A stretch of DNA of 35,381 nucleotides. Origin: DATIXD01 sp035518875. GTDB lineage: Bacteria; Pseudomonadota; Gammaproteobacteria; Methylococcales; Methylococcaceae. The stretch is taken from the NCBI GenBank assembly GCA_035518875.1, contig DATIXD010000016.1:1-35381 (forward strand). Reading direction: 5' to 3'. A program made the translations under genes and the position numbers. A model generated the notes under the pieces. The model was not told where the DNA came from, searched no databases, and saw only the letters and a program-made list of their open reading frames with translations. Shown one piece after another: positions 1 to 9,048 of the stretch; the first letter of the stretch is position 1; each line of letters starts with the position of its first letter.

Positions 1-749
1 GACTGGATCTTTCCGTGATCCCAATCAAAATCGACCGCCGTGAGGCTTTCCTCGAACTCGGGCGCCCGCGCCACGACCCGCCCGCCGGCATCCATGACGA
101 AAGACGCCCCGTCGAACACCAGTTCGTCCTGGCCGCCGACCAAGTTGACATAAGCCACCGGCACGCCCGCCACGGCGATGCGTTCCCACACCACCTTTTC
201 CCGTTCCTGGGTCTTGTTGGCGTGATAGGGCGAGGCGTTGAGATTGAGCACCAGCTTCGCGCCGGCTTCGGCGGCCTGTTCGACCGCGCCGGGCAGCCAC
301 ACGTCCTCGCAAATGGTGATGCCGACCGGAACGCCTTGAAGATCGAACACACAGGGCTCGGTGCCCGGCAGGAAGTACCGCTTCTCGTCGAACACGCCGT
401 AATTAGGCAAAGCATGCTTGCGGTAAACCGCATGGATCCTCCCATCGCGCAGCACGGCGGCGCTGTTATATGGCATTCCCAGTTGCTTCTCGGGAAAGCC
501 CAGCACCACATCGACCCCATGCACTTCGCCCACCAACTCGTGCAAGGCGCAATCGATCTGTTTCAGGAAATCGGGGCGCTGAATCAAGTCCTCCGGCGGA
601 TAGCCGGCCAGGGTCAACTCGGGGAAAACCACGGCTTGGGCCTGGAGTTCGCCGCGGGCGCGCTGGGCGGTCTCCAGCACGCGGCGCGTATTGCCGGCAA
701 TGTCACCGACCAAAAGATCGATTTGAGCGATGGCGATTCTGAGATTCAC
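1..749 (-). CDS. nadE: Glutamine-dependent NAD+ synthetase, N-terminal (amidase) part, cut by window edge
   Basis: The last step of NAD+ synthesis: ATP-dependent amidation of nicotinate adenine dinucleotide, with ammonia released from glutamine by an N-terminal nitrilase-fold domain. About 249 codons are in the window, all from that domain. The Glu-Lys-Cys triad is visible: Glu44 in VFPEL, Lys111 in YRKH and Cys147 in ICEDVW. The C-terminal synthetase domain with its SGGxDS loop lies beyond position 1. There is no ATG at the start of homology; the GTG at 749 (protein begins VNLRIAIAQIDL) is the only sensible start, since an in-frame stop lies about 45 nt upstream. No clear Shine-Dalgarno is visible. 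It sits 151 nt downstream of sucD on the same strand, an order also known in Xanthomonas-type genomes, so it may be read through from sucCD. Identity is secure; the start is fairly secure. Confidence 0.9.
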   Translation of the reverse strand, partial: MNLRIAIAQIDLLVGDIAGNTRRVLETAQRARGELQAQAVVFPELTLAGYPPEDLIQRPDFLKQIDCALHELVGEVHGVDVVLGFPEKQLGMPYNSAAVLRDGRIHAVYRKHALPNYGVFDEKRYFLPGTEPCVFDLQGVPVGITICEDVWLPGAVEQAAEAGAKLVLNLNASPYHANKTQEREKVVWERIAVAGVPVAYVNLVGGQDELVFDGASFVMDAGGRVVARAPEFEESLTAVDFDWDHGKIQ

Positions 750-900
750 GGCAGGGTTTGTTGGAGTTGCAAAGGGGGAGCGATCAGCACCAGCTCACGC
801 GGTGGCAAATTTCATCGACCGTCATCGAAAGCACAGCGGTGGGGCCGTTTTTCATGATGCGCGCTCCCCCGTGTGCCGGCAATCGTGTCAAAACTACCGG

Positions 901-1776
901 TCAGCGCGCGCCCAAACACGCCGCCATTGCCCACCCCATCTTCGCCGGCGAATCGACGATATTTACGCCGGCCGCCCGCATGGCGGCGAATTTACCTGTC
1001 GCCGTCCCTTTGCTGCCGGTGACGATGGCCCCGGCATGGCCCATGCGCTTACCAGGCGGTGCGGTGATGCCGGCGATGTAGCCGACCACCGGCTTGGTGA
1101 CCTGGGCCCGGATATATTCCGCCGCCTCTTCCTCGGCACTGCCGCCTATTTCGCCCACCATGATGATGCCCCGGGTTTGCGGATCGTTCTGAAACATCGC
1201 CAGCACGTCGATGAAATCCAGGCCGTGGATCGGATCGCCGCCGATCCCGACGCAGGTGCTTTGACCCAAGCCTTCGCGAGTGGTTTGGTGGACGGCTTCG
1301 TAAGTCAGCGTGCCAGAGCGCGACACCACGCCGATGCAGCCGGGCTGGTGGATGAACCCGGGCATGATGCCGATCTTGCATTCGCCCGGCGTGATGATCC
1401 CGGGACAGTTGGGGCCGATCAGAAGGGCGTCGTAAGCCTTCAGCGCCGCCTTCACCCGCAGCATGTGCAGGACGGGGATCCCCTCGGTGATGCACACGAT
1501 GATTTTGACTCCGGCATCGGCCGCTTCGAGAATGGCGTCGGCGGCGAAGGGCGGCGGCACATAGATCATGGTGGCGGTCGCGCCGGTGGTCGCGACAGCC
1601 TGTCGAACGGTATTGAAAACCGGAAGGCCTAAATGGGTCTGTCCGCCGCGTCCAGGGGTGACTCCCCCGACCAGTTGCGTGCCGTAATCCAGGCATTGCC
1701 GGGAATGAAAAGTGGCCTGCTTGCCGGTAAAGCCCTGACAGATGACCTTGGTGTTCTTGTCGACGAGTATGCTCAT
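901..1776 (-). CDS. sucD: Succinyl-CoA synthetase (ADP-forming) subunit alpha
   Basis: The alpha subunit of the TCA-cycle enzyme that interconverts succinyl-CoA and succinate with substrate-level phosphorylation. It is 291 residues, normal for the family. The N-terminal CoA-binding Rossmann domain starts at residue 1 (VDKNTKVICQGFTGKQ). The ligase domain carries GPNCPG (about 121-126) and the phosphohistidine loop KRMGHAGAI with His247 as the phosphorylated residue. It starts 33 nt after sucC ends, so the two are co-transcribed and form the usual heteromer. A malate-CoA ligase (serine-cycle) role was considered because the families are related. I prefer SucD because its order with sucC and nadE is the standard one and no serine-cycle genes are nearby. 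Confidence 0.95.
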   Translation of the reverse strand: MSILVDKNTKVICQGFTGKQATFHSRQCLDYGTQLVGGVTPGRGGQTHLGLPVFNTVRQAVATTGATATMIYVPPPFAADAILEAADAGVKIIVCITEGIPVLHMLRVKAALKAYDALLIGPNCPGIITPGECKIGIMPGFIHQPGCIGVVSRSGTLTYEAVHQTTREGLGQSTCVGIGGDPIHGLDFIDVLAMFQNDPQTRGIIMVGEIGGSAEEEAAEYIRAQVTKPVVGYIAGITAPPGKRMGHAGAIVTGSKGTATGKFAAMRAAGVNIVDSPAKMGWAMAACLGAR

Positions 1777-1809
1777 ATGTTCAATCCAGTCTGACGCGTG
1801 CAGCGCATT

Positions 1810-2970
1810 TTACGCCGCAGCCTCTACCGCCTTCCTGGCCGCCTCGTCCAAATCCTCGGCCGCAATGATGGCGAGCCCGGATTCCGCCAGCAGTTCGCGG
1901 CCTTCCGCGGCGTTGGTGCCTTCCAGCCGCACCACCACGGGCACCTTGACATGAACTTCCTCCACGGCGGCGATGATGCCCTCGGCGATGAGATCGCAGC
2001 GCACGATACCACCGAAGATGTTGACCAGCACGGCTTTGATGCCCGCATCGGACAGAATCAGCTTGAACGCTTCGGCCACTTTCTCCTGCGTGGCGCCGCC
2101 GCCGACGTCGAGAAAGTTGGCGGGTTCGCCGCCGTGCAATTTGACGAGATCCATGGTCGCCATCGCCAGCCCGGCACCGTTGACCATGCAGCCGATATTG
2201 CCGCCGAGGGTGATGTAGTTGAGGCCGTGCCGGCGGGCTGCTTGCTCTTTCGGGTCTTCTTGGGCGGGATCGCGCAGCTCGACGAGGTCAGGGTGGGCGA
2301 ACAGGGCGTTATCGTCGAGGTTGATCTTGGCGTCCAGAGCAAGCAGTTGGCCCTCGCCCGTGACGATGAGCGGATTGATCTCGATCTGGCTGGCGTCTTT
2401 GTCCAGGAACAGGCGATACAGCCCGAACATGATCCCGACCAGCGCATTGATTTGATCGCCTTCCAGCCCCATCCCGAACGCCATTTCCCGGCATTGATAG
2501 GGTTGCAGGCCGGCGGCCGGATCGACCTTGCAGGCGAGAATTCTTTCGGGGGTGAGCGCTGCGACTTCCTCGATGTCCATGCCGCCCGCGCTGGAGGCCA
2601 TGAAAACAACTCGCTCGCTGGCGCGATCGACCAGGCAGCTCAGATACAGTTCGCGGACGATGGGACGCACCTCCTCCACCAGAACGGCCTCGACCGGGAG
2701 CCCCTCCCCGCCGGTCTGCGCCGTCACCAGGCGCGAGCCGAGCAGGGCACCCGTGATCTGTCCGACCGCATCCACGCTGTCTGCCAGCCTGACGCCGCCG
2801 CCTTTGCCGCGTCCGCCGGCGTGAATTTGCGCCTTGACCACCCAGCCGCGTCCGCCCAGGGCTTCTGCCGCCTCGCACGCCTCCCGTTCGGAAAACGCGG
2901 GTTTCCCGCGCGGCACGGCGATGCCGTAAGCCGAGAGCAGACGTTTCGCCTGATATTCGTGAAGATTCAT
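1810..2970 (-). CDS. sucC: Succinyl-CoA synthetase (ADP-forming) subunit beta
   Basis: Beta subunit of succinyl-CoA synthetase. It holds the ATP-grasp nucleotide site and the C-terminal flavodoxin-like ligase domain. The protein has 386 residues, matching the usual 385-390. It begins with the family hallmark MNLHEYQAK. GGRGKGGGV (near residue 50) is in the ATP-grasp domain, and the C-terminal half shows NIFGGIVRCD and RLEGTNAAEG. The start at 2970 is preferred over a longer reading (to 3033), because it is preceded by an AAGGGA ribosome-binding site about 7 nt upstream and because homologues start there. The gene diverges from pilS across 165 nt. It is followed by sucD after 33 nt. Confidence 0.95.
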   Translation of the reverse strand: MNLHEYQAKRLLSAYGIAVPRGKPAFSEREACEAAEALGGRGWVVKAQIHAGGRGKGGGVRLADSVDAVGQITGALLGSRLVTAQTGGEGLPVEAVLVEEVRPIVRELYLSCLVDRASERVVFMASSAGGMDIEEVAALTPERILACKVDPAAGLQPYQCREMAFGMGLEGDQINALVGIMFGLYRLFLDKDASQIEINPLIVTGEGQLLALDAKINLDDNALFAHPDLVELRDPAQEDPKEQAARRHGLNYITLGGNIGCMVNGAGLAMATMDLVKLHGGEPANFLDVGGGATQEKVAEAFKLILSDAGIKAVLVNIFGGIVRCDLIAEGIIAAVEEVHVKVPVVVRLEGTNAAEGRELLAESGLAIIAAEDLDEAARKAVEAAA

Positions 2971-3135
2971 TAAATTATCCCTTCCCAGAAGGCCAAACCC
3001 GCCAAGTTGCCGTACGTGGATGCTAATATTCAAGCGGGATTCATTCTAACCGAGTCGCCGCAAAACTGCATCGAACGGGAAAGCCGTCCGTATCCTACCC
3101 AAAAACCAGTTCGCCTCCGGAATTTAGCTTTTTCA

Positions 3136-4761
3136 ATGGAAATCGACGACAGGATCGCCCCATGCCCCTTCTCAGAGCACTACCGGATACCGGCACGCCA
3201 GGCCTGGCAGTTGCTGACCGGTTTTCTACTTTACCGGCTGGTGCTGGGCAGCGTACTGGTTTTCCCGTTTTTTTTCGCGGCGCCACCTGCGCTGCTCGGC
3301 AAACATGATCCGGCGCTTTACGCGGTGGTCAGCAGCCTTTACCTGGGCACCAACCTGCTGGCGATGATCACCCTTTTGCTGCGCTGGCCGGCGTATTCGT
3401 TCCAGGCACAGCTACAAATTTTCGCCGACATCACCCTCATCCCCATCATCATGCACGCCAGTGGAGGCATCGGCAGCGGCATCGGAATCCTGCTCGCGTT
3501 GTCGGTTGCAGCCGGGGGCATCCTCGTCGGCGGACGCTGCGCCTTGCTGTTCGCCGCCCTGGCCAGTCTGGCGGTGCTCGGCGAGCAGGTTTACGCCGAC
3601 CTCGGCGGGGCCTTTCCCAACACCGCTTATACCTATGGCGGGATGCTCGGCGGGGCCTTTTTCGCCATCGCGATCCTGGCGATGGCGCTCGCACGCCGCG
3701 CCGAGCTGAGCGAGGCCATCGCCGCACAAAGGGGCATCGCGCTGGCGAATCTTCAGCAACTGAACGAGCACATCATCCAGCACCTGCAGTCGGGCATCCT
3801 CATCGTCGACGCGCAGCAAACCATCCGCATGCTGAACCAGGCCGCACAACAACTGGTAGGCAGGGAAGCGATAGGCCAATCGCTGACCCTCATCTGTCCG
3901 CAACTGGCCAAGCATTTCCAAACCTGGCTAGCCGAACCCGCGCGCAACGCCGCGAACCTGGACGTGCGGGGCGCCAACCCGGTACACGTGCGATTCTCTC
4001 ACCTGAGCAATACGCTCCTTCATATGATCTTTCTGGAAGACAACGCGCTCTATCTCGAACGCGTCCAGCAAAGCAAGCTGGCTTCCCTGGGCCGCCTCAC
4101 CGCCAGCATCGCCCACGAGATTCGCAACCCCCTGAGCGTCATCGGCCATGCCAGCCAGCTTCTCGCCGAATGCCGAGAACTGGGTCCGCAGGATCGACGC
4201 CTGACCCAAATCATTCATGATCATGTCGCCCGAGTAAATTCGATCGTCGAAAACGTGCTGCAGATTTCCAGGCGCAGTCCCTCCCAGCGGGAAAACCTCG
4301 ACCTGTCGCCCTGGCTGAGCAAATTTCTCCACGATTTCGAGCTGGCGCACCCTGAGCGACAGGCGGCATCAGCGTTACGTGTGGTCGTCGAAACCGACGG
4401 CGCGAAGGCAGCCGTCGATCCCAGCCACTTGAAACAGATTCTTGAGAATCTCTGCACAAATGCGTTGAAATATGGCCATCCCGAAAAGGGGCCCATCACC
4501 GTCCGGGTCAATCGCCACCCCAGGTATGGCACGCCCTGCGTCGAGGTCGTCGACCACGGCGAGGGTATCGACGCGCAGACTGTCCAGCAAATGTTCGAAC
4601 CTTTTTTCACCACGTCCAGAACCGGCACCGGGCTCGGCCTGTACATCGCAAGGGAACTGGCAGAGCTCAATCAGGCCCGACTGGAATATGAAACCACGTC
4701 CGCTGGCGGCTGTTTCCGCCTGTGCTTGGCGGATGCGGAAAAAACGGTGATCGAACTATGA
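3136..4761 (+). CDS. pilS: Sensor histidine kinase PilS (type IV pilus regulation)
   Basis: Inner-membrane kinase of the PilS/PilR pair, which in relatives controls sigma-54-dependent pilin transcription. Starting at 3136 it has 541 residues, close to the usual ~530. Residues about 24-185 are hydrophobic with about six membrane segments, as in PilS. A PAS-like region follows (about 205-305). The HisKA box SIAHEIRNPL has phospho-acceptor His327, and the ATPase domain has an N box (LENLCTNALKYG, about 436-447), G1 (VDHGEGID) and G2 (TGTGLGLYI). A longer in-frame start (3007) adds 43 residues that look non-native, and no strong ribosome site supports either start. Its stop overlaps the pilR start by 4 nt (ATGA). 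The PilS call rests on architecture plus the pilSR/sucCD neighbourhood; no pilus genes are in the window. Confidence 0.85.
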   Translation: MEIDDRIAPCPFSEHYRIPARQAWQLLTGFLLYRLVLGSVLVFPFFFAAPPALLGKHDPALYAVVSSLYLGTNLLAMITLLLRWPAYSFQAQLQIFADITLIPIIMHASGGIGSGIGILLALSVAAGGILVGGRCALLFAALASLAVLGEQVYADLGGAFPNTAYTYGGMLGGAFFAIAILAMALARRAELSEAIAAQRGIALANLQQLNEHIIQHLQSGILIVDAQQTIRMLNQAAQQLVGREAIGQSLTLICPQLAKHFQTWLAEPARNAANLDVRGANPVHVRFSHLSNTLLHMIFLEDNALYLERVQQSKLASLGRLTASIAHEIRNPLSVIGHASQLLAECRELGPQDRRLTQIIHDHVARVNSIVENVLQISRRSPSQRENLDLSPWLSKFLHDFELAHPERQAASALRVVVETDGAKAAVDPSHLKQILENLCTNALKYGHPEKGPITVRVNRHPRYGTPCVEVVDHGEGIDAQTVQQMFEPFFTTSRTGTGLGLYIARELAELNQARLEYETTSAGGCFRLCLADAEKTVIEL

Positions 4762-6098
4762 GCAAACCCTGCGCGCTCGTCGTCGACGACGAGCCGGGCA
4801 TTCGCGAACTCCTCGCCATCACCCTGGAACGAATGGATCTCGGCGTAAAGGCGGCGGACAACCTGGAGCAGGCGCGAAACCTGCTTCTCCAGCACCATTT
4901 CGACCTCTGCCTGACGGACATGAAACTCCCCGACGGCGACGGACTGGAATTGGTCGAACACATCCAGCAGAACCATCCCGCCCTGCCGGTCGCGGTCATC
5001 ACCGCCCACGGCAGCATGGAGGCGGCCATCCGCGCTCTGAAGAACGGTGCCTTCGACTTCGTCTCCAAGCCGATCGACCTGCAAATCCTGCGCAATCTCG
5101 TCAACACGGCACTCCGGCTGGAACGCCAAGCTTTCGAAGACCGTCGCTCGCGACACATCCTCCTCGGCGACTCCCCGGCCCTTAGGGATATCCGCAGCAA
5201 GATCGTCAAGCTCGCCCGTAGCCAGGCGCCCATTTTCATCGGCGGGGAATCGGGCACTGGAAAGGAATTGGTCGCGCGCTTGATCCACGCCAAAAGCCCT
5301 CGCACTGAAAAGCCTTTCCTCGCCGTCAACTGTGGGGCGATTCCTCAGGAGCTGATGGAAAGCGAGTTCTTCGGACACAAGAAGGGCAGCTTCACCGGCG
5401 CGATCAACGACAAACAAGGGCTGTTCCAAGCCGCCGAGGGCGGCACCCTGTTTCTCGATGAGGTGGCCGATCTGCCGCTCAACCTTCAGGTCAAGCTGTT
5501 GCGGGTGATCCAGGAAAAATCCATCCGCCCGGTGGGCGAGCAGCGGGAAATCCCGGTCGACGTCCGTATTCTCAGCGCAACCCACCGCAACCTTTCGGAT
5601 CTGGTGCGCAAAGGCGAATTCCGTCAGGATTTGTTTTACCGCATCAATGTCATCGAACTGCTCGTGCCGCCGCTCCGCGAGCGCCGCAGCGACATCCCCC
5701 TGCTCATTGAGCATGTTTTGTCGAAACTGGTCCACACCGGCGCCAAAGGGAAAGCACACCTGGACGACCAGGCATTGGCCGCCCTGCGGAACTATCCGTT
5801 TCCGGGCAATGTCCGCGAGTTGGAAAATATACTTGAACGGGCGGTTGCCTTGTGTGAAGGCGACCGGATTCGCGAGGACGATTTGCAGCTGCCGTCCGTC
5901 GACCCGGAGCTTTCGGCCGCTGCAACGCCCTTGCCGGAAGGCGACATGTCCCTCGAAAGTTACATGGACGAGGTCGAAAAAAAGGCCATCATCACGGCCC
6001 TGGAAAAAACCCGCTGGAACAAGACAGCGGCCGCCAAGGTCTTGGGGATTACCTTCAGGGCCCTGCGCTATCGCCTGAAACGGCTGGGACTCGATTGA
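4758..6098 (+). CDS. pilR: Sigma-54-dependent response regulator PilR
   Basis: NtrC-family activator and partner of PilS. It has 446 residues in three domains. The receiver (1-115) has acidic pocket Asp10/Asp11, phospho-acceptor Asp54 in LTDMKLPDG and Lys104. The AAA+ sigma-54 interaction domain has Walker A GESGTGKE (163-170), a GSFTGA loop (210-215; the common form is GAFTGA) and Walker B TLFLDEV. A C-terminal Fis-type helix-turn-helix ends the protein (about 418-446, NKTAAAKVLGIT then RYRLKRLGL). The ATG at 4758 overlaps the pilS stop (ATGA), implying translational coupling. The receiver domain begins immediately after this start, so the longer reading from 4722 is not needed. The expected target is the major pilin promoter elsewhere on the chromosome. 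Confidence 0.88.
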   Translation: MSKPCALVVDDEPGIRELLAITLERMDLGVKAADNLEQARNLLLQHHFDLCLTDMKLPDGDGLELVEHIQQNHPALPVAVITAHGSMEAAIRALKNGAFDFVSKPIDLQILRNLVNTALRLERQAFEDRRSRHILLGDSPALRDIRSKIVKLARSQAPIFIGGESGTGKELVARLIHAKSPRTEKPFLAVNCGAIPQELMESEFFGHKKGSFTGAINDKQGLFQAAEGGTLFLDEVADLPLNLQVKLLRVIQEKSIRPVGEQREIPVDVRILSATHRNLSDLVRKGEFRQDLFYRINVIELLVPPLRERRSDIPLLIEHVLSKLVHTGAKGKAHLDDQALAALRNYPFPGNVRELENILERAVALCEGDRIREDDLQLPSVDPELSAAATPLPEGDMSLESYMDEVEKKAIITALEKTRWNKTAAAKVLGITFRALRYRLKRLGLD

Positions 6099-6167
6099 AA
6101 CGGGAGGAGAGGCGGATCATGCCGGATCGAGGGCAGACACCGGCGCCTCCCGGGAAACCAGCTCAGA

Positions 6168-6190
6168 GCCGGAATCGAGGCGATTCCGGC
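6168..6190. terminator. Perfect 10-bp hairpin between convergent genes
   Basis: GCCGGAATCG, a 3-nt loop (AGG), then CGATTCCGGC form an uninterrupted 10-bp stem. It lies in the 100-nt gap between the pilR stop (6098) and the stop of the leftward gene at 6199. A bidirectional transcription stop or mRNA-stabilising hairpin is the likely role. Neither side has a clear T run, so classical intrinsic termination is not assured. Confidence 0.5.
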
Positions 6191-6198
6191 CGGCGGCG

Positions 6199-6594
6199 TC
6201 AGGCGTGATACTTGTCGATCAGCTTGAATCTATCCAGCGCTTCCTTCACTTTCGGACTGACCGCCTCGGTCAGCTCGGAATTCTTGTAAACCTTCTTGAG
6301 CAGACCCTCCGCGACCAGGGCCTCCTTGATCCATTTCTTCGCAAAACGGTAATTGGTTGGGACGGGCGAGGTCTCTCCGGTTTCAGGATTGCGCAGGACG
6401 ATGGTCTTCTCGGCTTCCGCGGCGGGGGCCGGCGGCTCAGCGGGAGACGCCGCGACCGGCGTTTGCTCGAGTGAAACGGGCGCGCTCTCGGTCAGGCGGG
6501 TTTGACCGCTGTCGGATCGGGAAACGGTTTTAAAGACTTCGTACAAGACATAAACCACAAAGACCACCGTCAAGCCGAATAGCAGTTCTGTCAT
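6199..6594 (-). CDS. Small membrane-anchored protein of unknown function
   Basis: 131 residues from the ATG at 6594, which has an AAGGAG ribosome site 7 nt upstream; a reading that starts 17 codons earlier lacks one. Residues about 3-21 (LLFGLTVVFVVYVLYEVF) form one membrane segment. A Pro/Ala/Glu-rich linker follows (about 35-65), then a Lys-rich, probably helical C-terminal region (about 75-131) with AKKWIKEALVAEGLLKKVYKN. This is the layout of a single-pass protein with a small soluble domain, most likely cytoplasmic given the short N-terminus, but topology is uncertain. I do not recognise a family. It lies 193 nt downstream of msbA on the same strand and converges on pilR. Confidence 0.75.
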   Translation of the reverse strand: MTELLFGLTVVFVVYVLYEVFKTVSRSDSGQTRLTESAPVSLEQTPVAASPAEPPAPAAEAEKTIVLRNPETGETSPVPTNYRFAKKWIKEALVAEGLLKKVYKNSELTEAVSPKVKEALDRFKLIDKYHA

Positions 6595-6787
6595 AGCGTT
6601 TCTCCTTATTGTCGTTGTGCTGGATCGGGGCCGGGCAGCCATCACCTCTGGAGGACGAGGCCCGCCGACGATTCACTGTAAGAAAACATGCACACCATAG
6701 GCCGAAACAGCAAAAACCGCAACATCCCCGGACAAAATCAGCGCAACTGCAACACCCGCCCGATACCCCGCCATGCGGGCCGCCGCC

Positions 6788-8593
6788 TCATCCTCCCATC
6801 ACCCGACCCGGGGCCAATCGCCCGATATCGTCATGTCCGAATTGCATCCGGTGCAGCGCGGCGTAATACGCGTCCGCTGCGAGCAGTTCGGCATGTGAAC
6901 CCTCCTCCACGATACGACCGCTGCGCATGACGTAAATCCGGTCGGCGCTCTGGATGGTGGACAGCCGGTGGGCGATCACCAGCGTCGTACGATTTCGCAT
7001 CAAGACTTCCAATGCCTGCTGGACATGGCGTTCGGACTCGGCGTCGAGCGCCGAGGTCGCCTCGTCCAGAATCAGGATGGGCGCATTCTTGAGCAACGCC
7101 CGAGCGATGGCAATGCGCTGGCGCTGGCCGCCGGACAGCACGATGCCTTGCTGACCGACCACGGTGTCGAAGCCCTCCGGCAGCTCTTCGATGAACGCCA
7201 GAGCATGAGCCGCCCTTGCCGCCTCCCGAATCTCGTCTAGGGTCACCGTATCCGGACTGCCGTAGGCGATGTTCTTGGCCACCGTATCGTTAAACAAGGT
7301 TACTTCCTGCCCCACATAAGCGATGTGTCTTCTCAGGTTCCTCAGGGTGAAATCCTTAATGTCGTGCCCATCGATGCGGATATCTCCGGCACTCGGCTCG
7401 TACAACCTGGGCAAAAGCCGGATCAGTGAGGTCTTGCCACTCCCGGACTGGCCGACCAAGGCAATCGTCTTACCGGCAGGAACGGTAATATTGACGCCGT
7501 CGAGCGCCCTTTCCTGCCGCTCGCCGTAGGCCAGAGTCACATTTCGATACTCGATGCGGCCCTTGACGGCATCCAGCTCGAGCGTCCCACGATCCTGCTC
7601 CCGCCGCAGATCCAGCATCTCGAAGATGCTGTCTCCCGCTGCGACGCCCCGCTGCATGGTGCCGATCACCTTGGTCAGGCGCTTGATGGGCGTCAGCATC
7701 ATGGCCATAGCGGCGATAAAAGCGATGAGGCTGCCCGGCGTGATGGTCTGCCGCACAGATTCCAGCGACACCACGTAAAGGATCGCGGCGAAGCCGCCTA
7801 TGTAAATGAACTGGATCACCGAAGTGCTTGTCGCATCGGTGGCGATCAGCTTCATCTGCCGCTTCTGGTTGCGCTCGTTTTCCTTGAAGAACTTGGCGGT
7901 TTCATAATCTTTGCCGTTGAATACCTTGACGATGCGTTGAGCGTCAATCACTTCCTGGGCAACATGGCTGACGTTGCCCATGGACTCCTGAATGCGCGTG
8001 CTGATCTTGCGGAAGCGCTTGGTCAGTTTGCGGACGGCGATGCCAAGAATAGGTCCTACCACCATGAAGATCAGCGAGAGCTGGACGTTTTCATAGACCA
8101 TCAAAGCCGTCAAACCGACGATGCTCAGACCGTCCTTGATCACCGTGACGACACCATCGGTCAAGGCTCTCGCCACCTGCTCGGTGTTGTACAGCAGTTT
8201 GGCCAGAAGCTGGCCGGAAGAGGAATTGTCGTAAAAGCTACACGGCAGATTCAGCAGTTGGTCGAACAGGTCGCGGCGCAGGTCGGCGACCACCCTACGA
8301 CCGACCCAACCGGAGCAATAATCGCCGCCGAAACCGGCAACGCCGCGCGCAAACGACAAGCCCACGAGCACATAAGGCGCCATGCGGAGAAATTCCGGAT
8401 CGTTCTTGATGAAGCTGCCGTCGATCAGGGGCTGGATCAGCTTGGCGAAAACCGGGCCCAGCGCGGCATAGACGATCATGGCAAGAACGGAAACCATGAA
8501 CATCTTCCAGTAGGGAAGTCCATAGCGCAGAAGGCGGCGATAGATGACGAAGCCGTCGGTAAGGCGCTGCTTTTCGGTATTGGGTTTGCTCAT
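6788..8593 (-). CDS. msbA: Lipid A export ATP-binding/permease protein MsbA
   Basis: Homodimeric inner-membrane ABC exporter that flips the lipid A-core precursor from the inner to the outer leaflet. 601 residues from the ATG at 8593; the family is typically 580-600. The N-terminal half is a six-helix type I exporter domain. The C-terminal nucleotide-binding domain shows Walker A GQSGSGKTS, the signature LSGGQRQR and Walker B ILILDEATSALD, followed by the H-loop IAHRLST. The longer in-frame reading to 8719 adds 42 basic, non-conserved residues and is rejected. lpxK, which often follows msbA, is absent here. A generic multidrug exporter is the alternative, but the overall sequence (for example LDGVNITVPAGKT and the family length) fits MsbA best. 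Confidence 0.85.
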   Translation of the reverse strand: MSKPNTEKQRLTDGFVIYRRLLRYGLPYWKMFMVSVLAMIVYAALGPVFAKLIQPLIDGSFIKNDPEFLRMAPYVLVGLSFARGVAGFGGDYCSGWVGRRVVADLRRDLFDQLLNLPCSFYDNSSSGQLLAKLLYNTEQVARALTDGVVTVIKDGLSIVGLTALMVYENVQLSLIFMVVGPILGIAVRKLTKRFRKISTRIQESMGNVSHVAQEVIDAQRIVKVFNGKDYETAKFFKENERNQKRQMKLIATDATSTSVIQFIYIGGFAAILYVVSLESVRQTITPGSLIAFIAAMAMMLTPIKRLTKVIGTMQRGVAAGDSIFEMLDLRREQDRGTLELDAVKGRIEYRNVTLAYGERQERALDGVNITVPAGKTIALVGQSGSGKTSLIRLLPRLYEPSAGDIRIDGHDIKDFTLRNLRRHIAYVGQEVTLFNDTVAKNIAYGSPDTVTLDEIREAARAAHALAFIEELPEGFDTVVGQQGIVLSGGQRQRIAIARALLKNAPILILDEATSALDAESERHVQQALEVLMRNRTTLVIAHRLSTIQSADRIYVMRSGRIVEEGSHAELLAADAYYAALHRMQFGHDDIGRLAPGRVMGG

Positions 8594-9048
8594 GCGTAGG
8601 TTCTTTGCTGCGACTGCTTTGTTGAAAACCAGGATTACCCGGAGCCGCCCACCGGGGCGAGCGTGAATTATACCGGCCTGCCGCGCTGGTGCCTTCAGGT
8701 TTTTCGCCTGATCGGGCACGGCAGGGACACGAATGCCGCCCGGGTGCTACCGCGTGACTTGTTGGCGTTCGTCCGGCCTGGCCGGATACCCGAAGTGATT
8801 GCTTATTGTTCCCGCGGGAGAGTTTCCGCACGATGGCGACCTGGAGCCGATCCACCCGGATTCTGGATGGATTCGCGTCAGCCTGGTGTGTAGAGACGGA
8901 AAAATCGAATATCCTTAGGCAATCAAATCGCGATGAGCTGTACAGGCCTGACGGCCTTTCCAAGCAGACCGGCAGCCCCTATTCGCGCGACCACAAGCCA
9001 CAAGCCCTACCAACGCACCGCATTATCAGGAATAGAGAGTTAAGCCGA
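8594..9048. other. 455-nt divergent intergenic region between msbA and gmk
   Basis: No gene with a ribosome site or recognisable product is seen. Short open readings on both strands lack family resemblance. A small inverted repeat (AGGCC-TGAC-GGCCT, 8944-8957) lies about 90 nt upstream of gmk. The region must hold the msbA and gmk promoters, but I could not place either with a convincing -35/-10 pair. The yicC gene that often precedes gmk is not here. Confidence 0.4.

Noticed and set aside
15..857. Long open reading on the + strand at the left edge
   Set aside because: It is the antisense shadow of nadE, whose minus-strand translation carries the complete Glu-Lys-Cys amidase triad.
730..1632. 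300-codon open reading on the + strand
   Set aside because: Lies antisense to sucD, has low-complexity Arg/His/Asp composition typical of GC-rich shadow frames, and no ribosome site.
901..2970. Malate-CoA ligase (serine cycle) instead of succinyl-CoA synthetase
   Set aside because: Lengths, N-terminal motifs and the sucC-sucD-nadE order match SucCD; no serine-cycle genes are nearby.
8944..8957. AGGCC-TGAC-GGCCT inverted repeat as a terminator
   Set aside because: Only a 5-bp stem, no gene ends just upstream, and no T run; could arise by chance in GC-rich DNA.
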